This document shows, piece after piece, positions 63,505-64,000 of a stretch of 64,000 nucleotides of DNA. How positions within the stretch are numbered: position 1 is the first letter of the stretch; the number at the start of each line of letters is the position of its first letter. The notes beneath the pieces are model-generated. The model did no database searches. It saw only the letters and a program-made list of their open reading frames with translations, and had not been told where the DNA came from. Made by a program: the position numbers and the translations under genes. Origin of the DNA: Lujinxingia litoralis (GTDB lineage Bacteria; Myxococcota_A; Bradymonadia; Bradymonadales; Bradymonadaceae); NCBI RefSeq assembly GCF_003260125.1, contig NZ_QHKO01000004.1:186001-250000 (forward strand), read 5' to 3'.

Positions 63505-63702
63505 ATGACGACAAACCGCAAGGAAAATCGCCGCGCTCGCCCCACCCCTTCGCCGCGGCTGGCCGACCACCTGCCGGTGCGCCACCGCCCCACCGAACTC
63601 ATTGACCCCGATGAGGTGGGATCCCGCGCGGCGGTCGAGCGGGCCGCCCGAGCCTACTACGGCGCCTGTCGTCGCCTGGCCCGACTGCTCAACGGGAGCT
63701 AG
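63505..63702 (+). CDS. Small basic protein, possibly leaderless
   Basis: 65 residues: a basic start (TTNRKENRRARPTPSPR), then LIDPDEVGSRAAVERAARAYYGACRRLARLL, a helical end. No family recognised. There is no ribosome-binding site, but a -10-like TAAACT ends eight bases before the ATG, as in leaderless mRNAs. A strong terminator follows. Coding is supported by position and the terminator only. Confidence 0.5.
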   Translation: MTTNRKENRRARPTPSPRLADHLPVRHRPTELIDPDEVGSRAAVERAARAYYGACRRLARLLNGS

Positions 63703-63731
63703 CCCGCCCCGCGGCCTCCCGACCTCACGAT

Positions 63732-63772
63732 AAAAAAGCCCCCTCGGCGCGAGCGCCGAGGGGGCTTTTTTT
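63732..63772. terminator. Bidirectional rho-independent terminator
   Basis: A 13-base-pair GC stem (63738-63750 and 63753-63765) with a two-base loop is flanked by six A on the left and seven T on the right. It separates the small basic protein from the convergent outer-membrane gene. Confidence 0.92.
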
Positions 63773-63810
63773 AAATGGTTCACGCGCCGAAACCCGACGC
63801 GCTCCACACC

Positions 63811-64000
63811 TTAGAAATAGAAGCGCACGTGCGCGCCACCATCAAGGTCGAAGTCGACACCGGGCACAATGCTGATCTCCGGACGCAGCTCCAACACCAG
63901 GTCAAGAGGCACATCCGGGAAGATGAACTCCAGCCCGAGCACACCCTGCGCGGCGACGTAGGTGTGGCGGTTGCGCCAGGCGGCGGCCGAGCCACCAAAG
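63811..64000 (-). CDS. C-terminal end of an outer-membrane barrel protein, 5' end outside window
   Basis: The minus strand is open from the window edge to TAA at 63811-63813. The visible 62 residues read GLEFIFPDVPLDLVLELRPE, then ISIVPGVDFDLDGGAHVRFYF, alternating strands ending in an aromatic residue as in outer-membrane barrels. The rest of the gene lies beyond the window. Confidence 0.7.
   Translation of the reverse strand, partial: FGGSAAAWRNRHTYVAAQGVLGLEFIFPDVPLDLVLELRPEISIVPGVDFDLDGGAHVRFYF

Overview
The window is GC-rich bacterial chromosome, densely packed with housekeeping genes and secreted lipoproteins. I see no rRNA, tRNA, CRISPR array, phage or insertion sequence. Several traits point to a Bradymonadales-like or myxobacterium-like member of the former Deltaproteobacteria: many lipoproteins with a Cys lipobox followed by Asp/Pro/Thr repeat linkers, an IgGFc-binding-type lipoprotein, a Cys/Gly C-terminal sorting tail (MYXO-CTERM-like), a FadL porin, PEGA and TPR envelope proteins, a Roadblock protein, and an ECF42-type sigma factor with a DGPF protein. 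This placement is inference from gene content, not from a marker gene.

Layout. 1-8.6 kb: chaperone/PPIase (partial), truA, two envelope proteins and asd on the minus strand, then glyQ-glyS on the plus strand. 8.65-9.1 kb: a composite array of 42/43-bp tandem repeats. 9.1-20.2 kb: pseudouridine synthase, antitoxin-like protein, lipoproteins, FadL, a lipoyl-less E2 acyltransferase, an IgGFc-binding-type lipoprotein, and an ATP-grasp ligase coupled to a DmpA-type peptidase. 20.3-24.9 kb: gluQ, a semialdehyde dehydrogenase, a nucleotidyltransferase and a FemAB-like acyltransferase. 24.95-25.3 kb: a second composite 42-bp array. 25.5-30.0 kb: an unusual signalling locus with a Roadblock protein, an ABC ATPase fused to a dual-specificity phosphatase, an unknown scaffold-like protein, and a divergent GAF protein across an AT-rich regulatory island. 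30.1-32.4 kb: ECF42 sigma, DGPF and VOC genes. 33-37 kb: a sulfur-handling cluster of rhodanese, ArsR-rhodanese, DoxX, DsrE-like and SoxB-like genes. 37-48 kb: GNAT, nitronate monooxygenase, two lipoproteins (one frameshifted), tesB, an ABC-F protein, a membrane zinc peptidase and a TPR/PEGA pair. 48.3-54.4 kb: rpoZ, prmC, a thioredoxin-like ferredoxin, an HhH/zinc-ribbon/methyltransferase fusion, an HTH-receiver protein and an SDR-acyltransferase pair. 54.5-64 kb: a CehA-like PHP lipoprotein, pssA, a GNAT/FemAB-like protein, a TPR pair, acyl-CoA carboxylase beta, enoyl-CoA hydratase and a truncated outer-membrane barrel.

The most unusual items are the ABC-phosphatase fusion operon (25.5-28.9 kb), the two related tandem-repeat arrays that both fill gaps between convergent genes, the HhH/H1-like/zinc-ribbon/methyltransferase protein, and the sulfur cluster with repeated AACACTT sites before three of its genes. 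Start codons were chosen by eye from ribosome-binding sites and signal peptides.
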